Source: Deltaproteobacteria bacterium
Lineage (GTDB): Bacteria; Myxococcota_A; UBA9160; UBA6930
Length of the DNA: 64,000 nucleotides
Direction: 5' to 3'
NCBI GenBank assembly: GCA_016875395.1
Contig: VGRF01000014.1
Coordinates: 47,655 to 111,654 of the forward strand
This document shows positions 30,469 to 39,096 of this stretch, piece by piece. The notes beneath the pieces were generated by a model. It made no database searches, had not been told where the DNA came from, and saw only the letters and a list, made by a program, of their open reading frames with translations. The position numbers were made by a program, and so were the translations under genes. The number at the start of each line of letters is the position of its first letter. Position 1 is the stretch's first letter.

Positions 30469-31248
30469 CTAGCGCACGCCCATCACGGGGTGCAGCTGCG
30501 GCATCACGCGCACCTCGCGCAGCAACTCCTCCGCGCGGCGGCCGAGCGCGAGCATGCGCGCGCTCGCAACACCATCCTTCACCGCGCCGGTCGGCGTGAC
30601 GGGTTGCAGCACGACGCACGCTGCAGGGTGCGTGCGCGCGATGCGCGCGAGCGCCTCCTCGATCTCGGCGTCCTCGCTCGCGCGGGTGATCACGAGCTTC
30701 ACCACGACGTGCGGCGCTCGCTTCGCGACGGCGAGGAAGCGCTCGTGCGCGTCGTGGAACTGTTCGCGCGGGGCAGTCGTGGGCGCGCCCTCGCGGCGCA
30801 CGTCGCTCGCGAGCTTCCAGTCCATCGAGACGACGTCGATCCACGCGAGCGCTCGCTCGAGCGAGTCCGCGTGCAGCCCGTGCGTCTCGAGCAGAATCTG
30901 CGGCCCGCGCCCGTGCAGCGCTCGCGCGACCTCGGCGATCGCCTCCGGTTGCAGCAGCGGCTCGCCGCCGGTGAGGCTCACCTGCCGATGTCGTGCCGCC
31001 CCTAATGACTCCGCCGCTGCGACGATCTGCGCGACCGGCAACGGATTCGCGCGCACCGCGAACTCTCCGCCGCCGCGCGCCGTCTCGATGCGCGCCTGCG
31101 CCGCGGGCCGCCACGTGTGCGGCGTGTCGCACCAGCTGCAGCGCAGGTCGCAGCCACCGAAGCGGATGAACAGCGTCGAGAGCCCCGCGAACGGGCCTTC
31201 GCCCTGAATCGAGGAGAACATCTCGACGAGGTTCGCGGTGCCGCTCAT
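30469..31248 (-). CDS. queE: 7-carboxy-7-deazaguanine synthase
   Basis: Radical-SAM enzyme that makes 7-carboxy-7-deazaguanine for queuosine (or other 7-deazaguanine modification). The 259-residue protein has EMFSSIQGEGPFAG at the N-terminus, the cluster motif C33-x3-C37-x2-C40, FIRFGGCDLRC, and the SAM-binding VSLTGGEPLLQ. The usual partners queC, queD and queF are not in the window. The gene converges on the transglutaminase gene with a seven-base gap. Confidence 0.93.
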   Translation of the reverse strand: MSGTANLVEMFSSIQGEGPFAGLSTLFIRFGGCDLRCSWCDTPHTWRPAAQARIETARGGGEFAVRANPLPVAQIVAAAESLGAARHRQVSLTGGEPLLQPEAIAEVARALHGRGPQILLETHGLHADSLERALAWIDVVSMDWKLASDVRREGAPTTAPREQFHDAHERFLAVAKRAPHVVVKLVITRASEDAEIEEALARIARTHPAACVVLQPVTPTGAVKDGVASARMLALGRRAEELLREVRVMPQLHPVMGVR

Positions 31249-31338
31249 ACCGCCCGCGCCAACCTGAGGCGCAACGTGATGGAGGAGTCTGACGCTCGCA
31301 TGACACTTCGCCCCGCTCGGAGAGGCGCGGAGTCGGCT

Positions 31339-34245
31339 TCAGCCTTCCAGAATGGAGCGCCCCATCCCGATTTCGGCGATCAGCGCTTCGAGCCGTGCGG
31401 GGTCGCTCGCGAGGTTCTTCACGTGGAAGCGCGCGACGTGATCGTCGTCGGGGAGCGCCTCGACCCACGAGAACTTCTCGGCGAGGTGCGCAGCCATGCC
31501 GGCGACATCGACGGGCCGGCGCCCGGCGCTGTCCTCGGCAGTCAGCACGAACGTCGACTCGCCTTCGTGGCGGCCGAGGCCGAGCAGCGCGCCGAAGCGC
31601 TCGCGCGCGATGCGCAGGCTCATGTGCAGATCGAGCTCCGCGGGCACCTCGGCGATCACCATCGCGATGCCGGCGAAGTGCACCATCCGGAAGTCGCGCG
31701 CAGCGGCCCACTCCACCTCGCTCGGCGGCGCAGGCACGTCGCAGCGCTCGGCCTCGCGCGCGAGGTCCGATGGACGGCCCTCGATCAGCAGATTCAGCTC
31801 CGCGCGCCGCTCGCCCTTCTTCGCGGCGAGCTGACCGAGCCGCCACCACCAGAGGCGGCCCCAGCGCTGGAAGTCGTGCGCGGTGAAGCGGCCGGTCACG
31901 AGGTCGACGAGCTTGTCCGAGAAGCGGCTGCGGCGGCCGCAGTGCGGCAGCACGAGCGGCAGCACGGAGCCGCCGCCGGGGTGCACGAACGCGAAGTCGC
32001 CGAGCGAGCCCTTCAGCGCGCCCAAGTCTTCCGGCGGCCACTCGTGATGATCGAACCACACGAGCCGGCCCTGATAGAGACTCGCGGCTTGCAGCGCGTC
32101 GCGCGCCGGGCGCGCTGCGAACCCTAACAAGTAGATCGGCGTGTCCTCGCGCAGGTCGGTCGCGACGCCGCGGAAGAACGTCATCAGATCTTCCTGCGGA
32201 TAGATCCAGATGCCCTCGAGCTGGCGCATCTCGCGCGCGAGCAGCACCGCCGCCGCGATCGACTCGCGATCGGCGTGCGCCACGATCGCGACGCGCCCGC
32301 GCGGAAGGCCGCGCTGCTCGGCCGGCGCCGCGGCGCCGGCGTCGTCCACCGGAGCAGCCGAGCCTTCGCCCGAAGCTGCGCGCTCACGCCGCCGCCGCTC
32401 GCGCTCGTGGCGAATGCGATCGAGCTCGGACTCGGGCTCTTCCTCTTCGTCCTCGTAGCGGGGAACGTCGACCGCGCTCAGCTCGGGCGCTTCCGCGAGC
32501 TCGGGCAGCTCGGCGTGATCGTCCTCGTCTTCCGAGGCCGCGACCCGCGCTGCGCCCGCGGGCTCCTCCTCGTCTTCGCCTTCGCTGCGCTCGCCGTCGC
32601 CGCCTCGGCGACTGCGGCCGCCGCGACCGCGCCGGCGCCGGCGTCGCCCGTCGCGGCCGTCTTCCGCGCCGTCGCCCGCGGGCGCCTCTTCTCCGCCAAA
32701 GCCCGCGTCGTCGTCGAGATCGAGCAGCGAGAGCGTCTCGAACCCGCCGCTGGCCGGCGCTTCTGCCGGAGCGGCAGCGACCGGCGCCGATTCCTCCGGT
32801 GCGCCGTCATCGCCCGCGAAGTCGTCGCCGTCGGAAGCCTCGAACGAGTCGCCCCCCTGCGCATCGCGCTCGTCGCCGAAGGGGCGGTCGCCGCGACCAC
32901 GCCGCCGGCCGCGCCGCCGGCGCCGTCGCCCGCCGCGGCCTTCCTCGCCGTTCTCGTCGCGATCACCCTCGGGCGCAGGCGCGCCCGAAACGAACGGTGC
33001 CGCTCCGGCGGGAGCTGCGGCCGCAGCGGGCGCAGTCGCGAGCGGGGCTGCCGAAGGCACGTTCGCGGGAGGCGCGAACACCGGTGCAGGTGCGGGCTTC
33101 GCCGCAGCGGCGGGAGGCGCACTGGCCGCAATCGGCGTGAACGGCCCCTCGATCGCACTCGCGCGCACGAGCGTGAGCGCGCTGCCCACGAGGCGCGCGG
33201 CGTCCTCTGCCGCGGGCAGCAAGTTCAGCCCCGCGAGCAGCACGCGCGGCGATTCGAGCACGCGCACGGGCGGCGCCACATCGCGCGTGAGATGCGGGAG
33301 CACCGGCTCGAGCGCTGCGCTCGCCTGCATCACCGCGGCGACCTCGATCAAGCCCACGCGCTCGCGCGCCGCGAGCACCACGACGGCGCCGTCGTCGGCG
33401 ACGCCGACGGCATCCACTGGCTCCGCAGCGCCGCCGAAGGGCCACAGCGCCGCGAAGCGCCGCGCCTCGCTCGCCGCGAACGCGCGCGAGAGCCGCGCGC
33501 GCATGCCGTCCTCACCGTCGCGCGCGTCGCGCTCGCCGAGCCGCTTGCGGACCTGACCTTCGAGGCGATCGAGCGCGTCCGCGAGCTGGCTTCCGCCGAG
33601 CGCGTGCCGCGATCGATCGGGCCAGCGGATCTCGAGGCTCGGCTCGCCCTCAGCGCGCAGCGCCGCGATCGCGGAGGCCGCGACGACCAGCTCGAGCTCG
33701 CCGTTCGCGCTGCGCAGTGCCCCGCCGTGCTTCGCCGCGAGGCCGCGCAGGCCCTCCGCCGCGCGCTCGAACGTGGCGCGCGCCTCCGCGCTCGCGAGGC
33801 CCGCCGCAAGGAGCTCCGCCGGCACGAACACCGGAGTCTCGTCCTCGGGCGCGTCGCCATCGGCCGCGACCGCAGCCTGGGCGATCGCGCGACCATCGGC
33901 CGCGCGCACCTGCGCGGCGAGGCGGCGCGCGGCGCCCGTCCAATCCGGCGACGCGGCGTAGAGCACGGCGCCCGCGTCGCATGCACCACGGCCCGCTGCG
34001 ACGGCCACGGCAAGCGCCGCGTCGAGCCCGCTGCGCGGACTCACCGCCGCGAGCCAGGGCGTGCCGTTCGCGTCGCGCCCCGAGGCGAGCAGCGCGAAGG
34101 TGTCCGAGACCTGCTCGCACGAGACGCGGGCCACCGAGTCGCCAGGCAGGACGCCCGCGAGCTTGCGCAGCCACGCCTCGTCGATCGCGGAGGGTCGGTT
34201 CGAGTTGCTGCGACGGCGCCCGAAGCGCCCACGAAATCCAAACAT
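31339..34245 (-). CDS. 968-residue DHH-like protein with RNase E-like arginine patches
   Basis: No full-length family recognised. Residues 1-370 form an unrecognised alpha/beta domain. 371-650 is low complexity: Ala-Pro-rich, then strongly acidic stretches alternating with basic patches at 437-453 and 533-548 (RRRRRRGRRRGRG-type), like the RNA-binding scaffold of RNase E. Residues 651-968 resemble DHH phosphoesterases, with AHADRES at 656-662 in place of the first DxD motif and FDHHEW at 731-736. Substrate could be a small nucleotide or RNA end. Soluble, no signal peptide. It has its own transcription unit, 90 bp upstream of queE. Confidence 0.7.
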   Translation of the reverse strand: MFGFRGRFGRRRSNSNRPSAIDEAWLRKLAGVLPGDSVARVSCEQVSDTFALLASGRDANGTPWLAAVSPRSGLDAALAVAVAAGRGACDAGAVLYAASPDWTGAARRLAAQVRAADGRAIAQAAVAADGDAPEDETPVFVPAELLAAGLASAEARATFERAAEGLRGLAAKHGGALRSANGELELVVAASAIAALRAEGEPSLEIRWPDRSRHALGGSQLADALDRLEGQVRKRLGERDARDGEDGMRARLSRAFAASEARRFAALWPFGGAAEPVDAVGVADDGAVVVLAARERVGLIEVAAVMQASAALEPVLPHLTRDVAPPVRVLESPRVLLAGLNLLPAAEDAARLVGSALTLVRASAIEGPFTPIAASAPPAAAAKPAPAPVFAPPANVPSAAPLATAPAAAAAPAGAAPFVSGAPAPEGDRDENGEEGRGGRRRRRRGRRRGRGDRPFGDERDAQGGDSFEASDGDDFAGDDGAPEESAPVAAAPAEAPASGGFETLSLLDLDDDAGFGGEEAPAGDGAEDGRDGRRRRRRGRGGRSRRGGDGERSEGEDEEEPAGAARVAASEDEDDHAELPELAEAPELSAVDVPRYEDEEEEPESELDRIRHERERRRRERAASGEGSAAPVDDAGAAAPAEQRGLPRGRVAIVAHADRESIAAAVLLAREMRQLEGIWIYPQEDLMTFFRGVATDLREDTPIYLLGFAARPARDALQAASLYQGRLVWFDHHEWPPEDLGALKGSLGDFAFVHPGGGSVLPLVLPHCGRRSRFSDKLVDLVTGRFTAHDFQRWGRLWWWRLGQLAAKKGERRAELNLLIEGRPSDLAREAERCDVPAPPSEVEWAAARDFRMVHFAGIAMVIAEVPAELDLHMSLRIARERFGALLGLGRHEGESTFVLTAEDSAGRRPVDVAGMAAHLAEKFSWVEALPDDDHVARFHVKNLASDPARLEALIAEIGMGRSILEG

Positions 34246-34409
34246 GGCGTCATCCCGCGCGGCGCGGCGCGCCTGCGCTCAAAAGGGGGAGTGAGCGCGG
34301 GTAAGTACCTGCCGCAGCGAGAGGAAACAAGGCGCGGCGGCTCTAGTGCGGAAGTTCCACAGCGAAGGCCATTCGAATTGACGTCGCTGCCGAGCGTGCC
34401 TTGGCCGGG

Positions 34410-34712
34410 TCACGACTCGACGCGAACGAGGCGGCCGAAGATGCCGCGTGCGCCGATCCAACCGTTGATGCCGCCGCGGTTGTTCCCGATCTGGAAGCGC
34501 GCGCCCTGAATCGCCTTCACGAAGTGCAGGTACTCGGCGCTTCGCACGCGGCAGAGCACGATGTCCCCGACCGCGAGGTTGGCCGGGTCAACGGGCTCGA
34601 CGAAGCAGAGCTGACCGGACTCGATGCGCGGCGACATCGAATTGCCGCGGGGGCGGAATTGCACGGGCTCGCCCGCCTGCAGCTTCGCGATGTGCGCACT
34701 TGCCCAGCCCAC
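34410..34712 (-). CDS. small S24/S26 (signal peptidase/LexA fold) protein
   Basis: About 100 residues from a GTG at 34712, three bases after the stop of the upstream gene. The motif RGNSMSPRIESGQ holds a serine as in S24/S26 peptidases, followed by VEPVDPANLAVGDIVLC and YLHFVKAIQG, where a lysine could complete a Ser-Lys dyad. QIGNNRGGINGWIG ends the domain. It has no DNA-binding or membrane segment, so it is a free-standing protease-fold domain of unknown target. Longer in-frame reading to 34853 is antisense-like low complexity inside the neighbour and is not favoured. Confidence 0.65.
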   Translation of the reverse strand: MGWASAHIAKLQAGEPVQFRPRGNSMSPRIESGQLCFVEPVDPANLAVGDIVLCRVRSAEYLHFVKAIQGARFQIGNNRGGINGWIGARGIFGRLVRVES

Positions 34713-34714
34713 GA

Positions 34715-35881
34715 CTACGCCGGCTTCGCGCTCGCTTCCGCCTCGCGCGCGAGCGCCTCGAACGCGGGGCGCAGCAGCCGCTCCGCGAGCGCGCGCGCGA
34801 CCGGGTTGTCGGCAGGCTTCGCGCTTGCGAACTCGCGCGCGGCGGCGAGGCACGCACGCGCGGCGGGTTCATCGCCCGCGCGCCAGAACGAGAAGGCGCT
34901 CTCGCGGCAGCGGTGCGCGGCCGTCGCGCTGCCGTCCGCGTCGTAGAGGTCGGCGAGCGCTTCCTCGATCCGGCCGTCGAGGCGCTCCGCCTTCGTCGCA
35001 CCCGAGAGCGCGAGGGGACTCGCGAGATCCGCGCGCACGCGCTCGATGATCGGCAACACTTTTTCGCGCAGCGGCGGCCACGGTCCGAGCTTGCTCTCTT
35101 CGACGAGCTTCACCGCCGCGCGCAGGTCCTCGGCGACCACGCTCGCGCCGAGCGCGGCCTCGGCGATCTCGCCGGGCAGCTGCGCGCCCTCTGGCGCCGC
35201 AGCGACGCGGCTTCGCCACTCCGCGAAGCCGCGCGGCAGCGGGCGATCCTTCGGCTGCCGCGCTGCCGCGCGCGCCACGACCGCGCGCACGCTGTCCGCG
35301 GCGAGCGCGTCCGCGCTGCCCTTGTTCTCGCGCGCGAGATCGTCGAGGAAGCGCCGTGCGTTGCCGCGCGTCGCCTGCAGCACGCGAAAGCCCTGGATCC
35401 CGTGCGCGTCGTCGAACACCACCTCGAACACGCGCGTCCCGCCCTGCGGATGCGGCTCGAGGAAGTACGCCATGCGGATGCCGCTCGCATCGATCGCCGA
35501 GAGGTACGCGCCCGTCACGTCCTCCTCGACTTTGGCGAGCTTCGCGACCGTCGGCGCGGGCGCGGCGGGCTTCGGCACCGCGTCGCCCGCAGAGCGCAGG
35601 CGATGCAGCCAACGCCGCAGCGCCTTCTTGCCCGGCTTCGAGAGCGCGCCCTCCTTCAGTCCAAACAGCGCGCTGCGCCCGGCCTCCTCGCTCAGCCACT
35701 CGTTCACGAGCTCGTCCGCGTCGTCGGGATGCTCGGACAAGAGCCAGCCGAGCAGCTTCTGCGCGGCAGCGGGCGAAGCGCCGGCGAGCACGCGCAGCGA
35801 GTCGCCGTTCGCGGGGCGGATCAGGTCTTCGTACTCGGGAAGCGCGCGCGCCGCGGCGTCGAGCGCGGAAGCCAGACTCAT
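34715..35881 (-). CDS. conserved-looking hypothetical protein
   Basis: 388 residues, not recognised. Mostly helical, acidic and alanine-rich, without signal peptide or membrane helix. The N-terminal 100 residues look like a helical repeat (LLGWLLSEHPDDADELVNEWL). The middle has a beta segment, MAYFLEPHPQGGTRVFEVVFDD. The C-terminal part contains a tetratricopeptide-like run (AHRCRESAFSFWRAGDEPAARACLAAAREF). The stop is three bases from the small S24/S26-like gene's start, so the two are probably translated together. ATG start at 35881, seven bases after cutA. Confidence 0.7.
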   Translation of the reverse strand: MSLASALDAAARALPEYEDLIRPANGDSLRVLAGASPAAAQKLLGWLLSEHPDDADELVNEWLSEEAGRSALFGLKEGALSKPGKKALRRWLHRLRSAGDAVPKPAAPAPTVAKLAKVEEDVTGAYLSAIDASGIRMAYFLEPHPQGGTRVFEVVFDDAHGIQGFRVLQATRGNARRFLDDLARENKGSADALAADSVRAVVARAAARQPKDRPLPRGFAEWRSRVAAAPEGAQLPGEIAEAALGASVVAEDLRAAVKLVEESKLGPWPPLREKVLPIIERVRADLASPLALSGATKAERLDGRIEEALADLYDADGSATAAHRCRESAFSFWRAGDEPAARACLAAAREFASAKPADNPVARALAERLLRPAFEALAREAEASAKPA

Positions 35882-35888
35882 CTCGGGA

Positions 35889-36275
35889 TCACCTCTCGGG
35901 TTCGCTTTCGGCGCGGACCCAGTCGAAGTACCGCGCGCTCCAGCCGCTCGGCGCGAGTGCGACGAGCTCGGGAAGCGCGTAGGGATGCAGAACCGCGAGG
36001 CGCTCCGCCAGAGCCTTCAGCCGCGCGCGGGTCGTCTTCACGACGAGCAGCTGCTCCGCGTCGCTGTGCAGCGCGCCCTGCCAGCGGTAGATCGAGGTCA
36101 CGCCCGGCACGACGTTCACGCACGCCGCGAGCCGCTCCTCCACCAGCGCCCGCGCGATGCGCTGCGCGGTGTCGGCGTCGGGCGCGGTGACGAGGCAGAG
36201 GCGTACCGCTGCGGCTTCGCGCGCGCCGGGCTCGCGGCTGCGGCGAGGCGCGGCGCCGCGCCGTCGAGGCGTCAC
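35889..36275 (-). CDS. cutA: divalent-cation tolerance protein CutA
   Basis: Small trimeric PII-like protein. Core features of the family are VTAPDADTAQRIARALVEERLAACVN (shown here only as its parts VTAPDAD and ERLAACVN), IYRWQGAL and VVKTT. No ATG is present. GTG at 36275 gives a 128-residue product; another GTG at 36311 lies inside the long palindrome and is less likely. The conserved domain starts only about 20-25 residues later, so the leader is uncertain. Copper tolerance is the historical name; the real role is not settled. Confidence 0.85.
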   Translation of the reverse strand: MTPRRRGAAPRRSREPGAREAAAVRLCLVTAPDADTAQRIARALVEERLAACVNVVPGVTSIYRWQGALHSDAEQLLVVKTTRARLKALAERLAVLHPYALPELVALAPSGWSARYFDWVRAESEPER

Positions 36276-36309
36276 GCGGGGAACCGCCGCGCGGCAAGGC
36301 GGCGCCGAC

Positions 36310-36367
36310 ACATTTCGGCCGGGCCGAATCGTCTCACCCGTGAGACGTTTCGGCCCGGCCGAAATGT
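36310..36367. repeat. paired palindrome, locus A: 27-bp arms with a four-base loop
   Basis: Left arm 36310-36336 and right arm 36341-36367 are inverse complements with one mismatch, loop CCCG. Each arm contains the dyad GGCC-N-GGCC flanked by TTTC and GAAA. It lies downstream of dgt and upstream of cutA, both on the minus strand. Related pairs occur at 41387-41432 and 61511-61558. It may be an operator pair, a REP-like element or a transcript-end hairpin. Confidence 0.8.
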
Positions 36368-36393
36368 CTCACGCAACTCGCGGCCGAGCGCGT

Positions 36394-37536
36394 TCACGCC
36401 AGGATCCTCGCGTGCTCCGCGGTCGCGAAGCGGTCGGTCATGCCCGCGATGTAGTCCGCGATCGCGCGCGCCTCGCCTTCTTCGGCGAAGCGCGCCGTCA
36501 CCTGCGGCGGCAGCAGCGCCGCGTCGCGGCGATAGGCGCGGTAGATCGCGCCGAGCGTGCCTTCTGCCTGCTGCATCGAGGCGATCACGCGCGGGTGGTG
36601 GTAGAGGCACTCGTAGAGGAAGCGCTTCAGCGTGGCCTGCTCGCGCGCGACGCCGGGGCTCGCGTGCACGAGCGCGTCCTTGTGCGCGCGCACTGCGTCC
36701 GCACTCTGACACGCGCTCGCGGCGATGCGGCGCGCGGACTCTTCGAGCACGTCCGTAACGAGCTGATTGATCAGCGCGACGATCGTCTGCGCGTGCATCA
36801 CGGACTCGCTCGCGCCGGCGAGCCTTCGCGACATCTCGGCGAATGCCGCGCGCCAGAGCGGCACCTCGTCGAGCATGGCGGGCAATAACAACCCCGAGCG
36901 CAGCCCGTCGTCGAGGTCGTGATTCAGGTACGCGATCTCGTCGCTCAGGTCCGCGAGCTGCGCTTCGAGCGACGGCTGGGCGCCGCGCTGCGGCAGCGCC
37001 ACCGGATGCGGCCAGTGCGCGCCGTGCTTGAGGATTCCCTCGCGCGTTTCGGCGCTGAGGTTGAGGCCGCGGAACGCGGGGTAGCGATCCTCGAGCCAGT
37101 CGACGATGCGCAGGGTCTGCCGGTTGTGATCGAAGCCGCCGTCTTCCCCTAACAGCTCGTCGAGCACGCGCTCGCCGGCGTGGCCGAAGGGCGGATGCCC
37201 GAGGTCGTGCGCGAGCGCGATCGCCTCGGCGAGGTCCTCGTTGAGGCGCAGCGCACGCGCGAGCGTGCGCGCGATCTGCGCGCCTTCGAGCGTGTGCGTG
37301 AGGCGGTTGCGGTAGTGGTCGCCCTCGTGCGGCACGAACACCTGCGTCTTGTACTCGAGGCGCCGAAACGCGCGGCTGTGCACGACGCGATCGCGATCGC
37401 GCGCGAACGCGGTGCGGTACGCGTGCTCCGGCTCCGCGTGCACGCGCCCGCGCGAATCCGCCGCCTTCTGCGCGTACGGCGCGAGCCGCGCGCGCTCCTC
37501 CGCCTCGGCGTCCGTGCGCGTGCGGAGCGGGTTCAC
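36394..37536 (-). CDS. dgt: deoxyguanosinetriphosphate triphosphohydrolase-like protein
   Basis: HD-domain enzyme that splits dNTPs to deoxynucleoside and triphosphate. The GTG at 37536, in a GTGA overlap with the upstream small gene, gives 380 residues. Motifs: RDRVVHSRAFRRLEYKTQVF, NRLTHTLEGAQIAR (HxxxD-type metal ligand region), AHDLGHPPFGHAGE and DLSDEIAYLNHDLDDGL. Length fits the short dGTPase type 2 family. Longer frame to 37713 is low-complexity leader. Followed by a long palindrome. Confidence 0.93.
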   Translation of the reverse strand: MNPLRTRTDAEAEERARLAPYAQKAADSRGRVHAEPEHAYRTAFARDRDRVVHSRAFRRLEYKTQVFVPHEGDHYRNRLTHTLEGAQIARTLARALRLNEDLAEAIALAHDLGHPPFGHAGERVLDELLGEDGGFDHNRQTLRIVDWLEDRYPAFRGLNLSAETREGILKHGAHWPHPVALPQRGAQPSLEAQLADLSDEIAYLNHDLDDGLRSGLLLPAMLDEVPLWRAAFAEMSRRLAGASESVMHAQTIVALINQLVTDVLEESARRIAASACQSADAVRAHKDALVHASPGVAREQATLKRFLYECLYHHPRVIASMQQAEGTLGAIYRAYRRDAALLPPQVTARFAEEGEARAIADYIAGMTDRFATAEHARILA

Positions 37537-37865
37537 TCCGGCGCTTCCTGCGACTTCCGTAACAACTCGCGCATCGCCTCGCGGTCTTCGGGGGGGGTCT
37601 CCTCGTAATCCGGCGGCGGCGGCTCCGCGGAGATGGCGGCAGCGCCCTCTTCCTCCTCCACGACCGCTTCGCCGGCTTCCGGCAGTGGCGCTTCCTGTGC
37701 GGGATCGAGCCACAGCTTCGCCGCGAGGGCGACCAGGGCGAGAGCGAAGAGCAACGCGGCGCCGCGCACCGCGAGCGACGTCTTCACGCCTTTCGCCACG
37801 CCAACCCCCTTCGCGCGTTTCGCCTTGTGCCGCACGCGCGGCTCACGTTTACCATCCGCCGCCAT
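37533..37865 (-). CDS. small single-pass membrane protein
   Basis: 110 residues from the ATG at 37865: a basic N-terminal segment (KREPRVRHKAKRAK), one membrane helix (AALLFALALVALAAKLWL), then an acidic proline-rich tail (VVEEEEGAAA, PPPPDYEETPPED). Not recognised. A GGGGTG ribosome site sits about six bases upstream of this ATG. The start codon overlaps base-for-base the start of the divergent aminotransferase gene (CATG at 37863-37866). A GTG at 37835 is an alternative. Stop overlaps dgt start. Confidence 0.65.
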   Translation of the reverse strand: MAADGKREPRVRHKAKRAKGVGVAKGVKTSLAVRGAALLFALALVALAAKLWLDPAQEAPLPEAGEAVVEEEEGAAAISAEPPPPDYEETPPEDREAMRELLRKSQEAPE

Positions 37866-38955
37866 GCCCATCACCCCGCGACTGCTGTTAGGCCCCGGTC
37901 CCTCGAACGCCCACCCGCGCGTGCTCGCGGCCCTCGCGACGCCACTCGTGGGCCACCTCGACCCCCAGTTCTTAACGCTGATGGACGAGGTGCAGGAGCG
38001 GCTGCGACGCCTGTTCGGCACGCAGAACGCACTCACGCTCCCGCTCAGCGCGACCGGCTCCGCGGGCATGGAAGCGTGCCTCGTGAACCTGCTCGAGCCC
38101 GGCGACGCGATCGTGGTCGGCGTCGCGGGCGTGTTCGGCGAGCGCATGTGCGACGTCGCGGCTCGCGCGGGCGCGCGCGTCACGCGCGTCGACGCCGAGT
38201 GGGGCAGCGCACTCTCGTCGCAAGCGATGGCGAGCGCGATCGCGCACGTGCGGCCGAAAGCGGTCGCGTTCGTGCACGCCGAGACGAGCACGGGCGTGCT
38301 GCAGCCGGTCGAGGCGATCGCGCGGGCTGCGAAGTCGGTCGGCGCGCTCGTGATCCTCGACTGCGTCACGAGCCTCGGCGGCATCCCCGTCACGCTCGAC
38401 GCGTGGGGCATCGACGCCGCCTACAGCGGCACGCAGAAGTGCCTCTCGTGCCCACCGGGCCTCAGCCCCGTCACGTTCTCGCCGCGCGCCGTCGAGACCG
38501 TGCTCGCGCGCAAGACGAAAGTTCAGAGCTGGTACCTCGATGTCTCGATGCTCGCGCGTTACTACGGCGGCGAGCGCGTCTACCACCACACCGCGCCGAT
38601 CTCGATGATCTACGCGATTGCCGAAGCGCTGCGCATCGTCGAAGAAGAAGGCATGGACGCCCGCGCCGCCCGCCACCGCGCCGCCGCGCAGTCCCTGATC
38701 GAGCAGCTCGCCCCGCTCGGCTTCACGCCGCTCGTCGCCGAAGAAGTGCGCCTCCCCTCCCTAACAACGCTGCGCCTCTCCGAGCGCATCGTCGCCGCGG
38801 GCGAAGCGAAGGTGCGCCGCAAGCTGCTCGACGAGCACAACATCGAAGTGGGCGGCGGGCTCGGGAAGCTGGCGGGCACGGTGTGGCGCGTGGGGCTGAT
38901 GGGGGAGAATGCGAGAGAGGAGAATGTGAGGCGACTCGTCGAGGCGTTGGCTTAG
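37864..38955 (+). CDS. class V aminotransferase (alanine/serine-glyoxylate type)
   Basis: 363 residues with LLLGPGPSNAHPRVL at the start, GTGSxGMEA-like SATGSAGMEACLVN, LDCVTSLGGIPV, and the PLP lysine in SGTQKCLSCPPGLSPV (Lys192). These match the alanine-glyoxylate / serine-glyoxylate / 2-aminoethylphosphonate group of small-molecule transaminases. Substrate not certain. No glyoxylate-cycle gene is adjacent. Start ATG at 37864 overlaps the divergent start codon. Confidence 0.9.
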   Translation: MPITPRLLLGPGPSNAHPRVLAALATPLVGHLDPQFLTLMDEVQERLRRLFGTQNALTLPLSATGSAGMEACLVNLLEPGDAIVVGVAGVFGERMCDVAARAGARVTRVDAEWGSALSSQAMASAIAHVRPKAVAFVHAETSTGVLQPVEAIARAAKSVGALVILDCVTSLGGIPVTLDAWGIDAAYSGTQKCLSCPPGLSPVTFSPRAVETVLARKTKVQSWYLDVSMLARYYGGERVYHHTAPISMIYAIAEALRIVEEEGMDARAARHRAAAQSLIEQLAPLGFTPLVAEEVRLPSLTTLRLSERIVAAGEAKVRRKLLDEHNIEVGGGLGKLAGTVWRVGLMGENAREENVRRLVEALA

Positions 38956-39096
38956 TCAAGCCCCCCACCAATCGAGGCGTCCGCCTGCACACACCCGAGA
39001 TCGCAGCTCGGGTCGGAGTACGCGCGTGCCGCGATTCCGAGCCCCGCGATCAGTGCGACGCACGTTGCCCGGAAACGCACGCGAACCGGCGCCTCC

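Noticed and set aside
36309..36311. GTG start for cutA inside the long palindrome
   Set aside because: Lies in the palindrome arm, without a ribosome site; GTG 36275 is nearer to the conserved domain.
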